Assembly (NCBI GenBank): GCA_965198715.1
Contig: CBDAPV010000002.1
Span: 1,178,001-1,242,000, forward strand
Direction of reading: 5' to 3'
From: RH-AL1 sp965198715
Lineage (GTDB): Bacteria > Pseudomonadota > Alphaproteobacteria > Rhizobiales > Beijerinckiaceae
Length of the DNA stretch: 64,000 bases
Position numbers and translations under genes: made by a program
Notes under the pieces: generated by a model
Told to the model about the DNA's origin: nothing
The model's database searches: none
The model's input: the letters and a program-made list of their open reading frames with translations, nothing else
Part shown: positions 63,084 through 64,000 of the stretch, piece by piece
How positions within the stretch are numbered: the stretch's first letter is position 1
How the letters are laid out: each line of letters opens with the position of its first letter

Positions 63084-63099
63084 TGGCACAAGTTGTGCC
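63084..63099 (+). promoter_or_regulatory. Sigma-54 promoter match overlapping a 15-bp palindrome, upstream of narK
   Basis: TGGCAC-N7-GC fits the -24/-12 consensus TGGCACG-N4-TTGCW with correct GG-GC spacing. The same bases form a perfect dyad GGCACAA-g-TTGTGCC (63085-63099), so a repressor or NtrC-like site is an alternative reading. Transcription would start near 63110. Confidence 0.6.
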
Positions 63100-63110
63100 T
63101 CTGTATTGGT

Positions 63111-63174
63111 GGGAGCAGCGCAGCCCCTGATCCTCGACCTAGCACGCCGAGAGATGCCCGCAGCGAATGCGGGC
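63111..63174 (+). promoter_or_regulatory. Candidate ANTAR-responsive dual-hairpin leader of narK
   Basis: Hairpin 1 (63111-63127): GGGAGC / GCCCC stem with one bulged A and the hexaloop AGCGCA. Hairpin 2 (63156-63174): 6-bp stem GCCCGC / GCGGGC with loop AGCGAAT. Both loops have A at position 1 and G at position 4, as in known ANTAR targets. A further stem GCTCC-tttc-GGAGC (63191-63204) could be the terminator, though no U-run follows. Confidence 0.5.
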
Positions 63175-63238
63175 GAACAGTGCCTTCGCCGCTCCTTTCG
63201 GAGCCCTTGACACGCACCGCTCATCGGGAGCCCTCACC

Positions 63239-64000
63239 ATGGCCGCCGTTGCCTCGAACAAAGCAACAAAGATCGACCTGTTCAGTCTCAAGACGCCGCA
63301 AATGCGCGCCTTCCATCTCACGTGGATCGCGTTCTTCGTCACCTTCTACGCGTGGTTCGCCACGGCGCCGCTGATGCCCTACATTGCGGCCGACCTGCAC
63401 TTCTCCAAGGCGGACGGCGCCAACATCGCGATCGCCGGCGTCTTCGCCACGATCCTCGCCCGCTTCGCGATCGGCCCGATGTGCGACAAGTACGGCCCGC
63501 GAATCGCCTACACGATCCTGCTGACGCTCGGCGCCATTCCGGTGTTCGGCATCGCGTTCGCCTGGGACTACACCTCGTTCCTGGTGTTTCGCCTGTTAAT
63601 CGGCATCATCGGCGCCTCTTTTGTCATCACCCAGTTCCACACATCCGTCATGTTCGCGCCGAACGTTGTCGGCACGGCAAACGCCACCGTCGGTGGCTGG
63701 GGCAACGCCGGTGGCGGTGTCACGCAGTCAGTCATGCCGCTAATCTTCGCCGGCCTCGCCGCCTTCGGTCTGTCCAAGGGCATGTCGTGGCGCTACGCCC
63801 AGATCGTTCCCGGCGTGTTGATGCTCATTGTCGCAGTGCTGTACTACAAGTACACGCAGGATACGCCCGAGGGTAATTTCGCGGCTATGCGCAAGGCAGG
63901 CTTGTCGACGGCTGTCGGTAAGAAGGGTGGATTGGGCGTGATGGCCGAAGCCGGCAAGAACTATCGCGTGTGGCTGCTTGGCGCCTGCTACGGCGCGTCG
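63239..64000 (+). CDS. NarK-type nitrate/nitrite MFS transporter, 3' end beyond window
   Basis: The frame is open from ATG 63239 to the end of the window (254 residues visible). After the opening ATKIDLFSLKTPQMRAFHLTW come MFS helices with the nitrate-porter motifs FAIGPMCDKYGPRIAYT (G-P-x2-D-x2-G-P-R) and GGWGNAGGGVTQ, plus FRLLIGIIGASFVITQFHTS. These identify the nitrate/nitrite porter family and argue for nitrate uptake for assimilation. A divergent ANTAR regulator and a leader with two hairpins suggest nitrate-dependent antitermination. Assimilatory reductase genes would be expected downstream. Confidence 0.95.
   Translation, partial: MAAVASNKATKIDLFSLKTPQMRAFHLTWIAFFVTFYAWFATAPLMPYIAADLHFSKADGANIAIAGVFATILARFAIGPMCDKYGPRIAYTILLTLGAIPVFGIAFAWDYTSFLVFRLLIGIIGASFVITQFHTSVMFAPNVVGTANATVGGWGNAGGGVTQSVMPLIFAGLAAFGLSKGMSWRYAQIVPGVLMLIVAVLYYKYTQDTPEGNFAAMRKAGLSTAVGKKGGLGVMAEAGKNYRVWLLGACYGAS

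Overview
This is a GC-rich chromosomal window from an alphaproteobacterium, most likely order Hyphomicrobiales (Rhizobiales). The signs are the rpsT-dnaA order, a short prolyl-tRNA synthetase lacking the large insertion domain, a DUF6163-type small membrane protein, carB next to greA, and very dense coding with high-GC antisense reading frames. No prophage, insertion sequence, CRISPR array or rRNA operon was seen. Most of the window is housekeeping backbone, with three accessory blocks of interest.

Layout. 1-4.2 kb: the 3' part of dxs, a cytochrome b561, an NAD-binding reductase and the rplM-rpsI ribosomal pair. 4.2-9.3 kb: a frame-broken CoA-binding gene, a glutathionyl-hydroquinone reductase, small membrane proteins, der. 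9.3-13.8 kb: a chemotaxis receptor, secreted proteins, an isochorismatase-like hydrolase, an RDD protein and a frame-broken tandem pair of small membrane proteins. 13.8-22.7 kb: proS, a periplasmic ClpP-fold protein, pssA, rpsT, dnaA, pheS (without pheT), an MBL hydrolase and tRNA-Leu(CAA).

23.1-41.0 kb (minus strand) is an 18-kb operon, transcribed otsA > glgX > treZ > malQ-treY fusion > glgE > treS-maltokinase fusion > glgB. Nearly every junction is a 1-4 base stop/start overlap. It encodes a closed trehalose/alpha-glucan cycle. TreS-Mak turns trehalose into maltose-1-phosphate, GlgE polymerises it, GlgB branches it, GlgX and MalQ trim it, and TreY/TreZ return trehalose. OtsA adds trehalose-6-phosphate, but no otsB, glgA, glgC or glgP is in the window.

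41.2-50.8 kb: a parvulin isomerase, ThpR, a DUF1176 protein, greA, a cold-shock protein, a Uma2-family protein, carB, and a DegP/DegQ protease with a good heat-shock (RpoH-type) promoter. 50.9-54.9 kb (minus): larC-larE-larB, the nickel-pincer cofactor pathway, followed 45 bp later by a Tat-signal aldo/keto reductase. No larA is present. 55-61.7 kb (plus): a Tat-exported phosphoesterase, a biotin carboxylase alpha subunit, a gamma-glutamylcyclotransferase-like gene that seems to start at CTG, panC, an MFS carrier and an acylphosphatase.

61.7-64 kb: a receiver-ANTAR-PilJ fusion regulator diverges from a NarK-type nitrate transporter that runs off the window. The 176-bp gap holds a sigma-54 promoter match. 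Just after its predicted start point come two hairpins whose loops fit the ANTAR RNA target pattern. The likely logic is nitrogen-controlled initiation plus nitrate-controlled antitermination.

Notable irregularities are two loci with compensating single-base frame changes (real decay or assembly errors), the missing larA, otsB and pheT partners, and the apparent CTG start.
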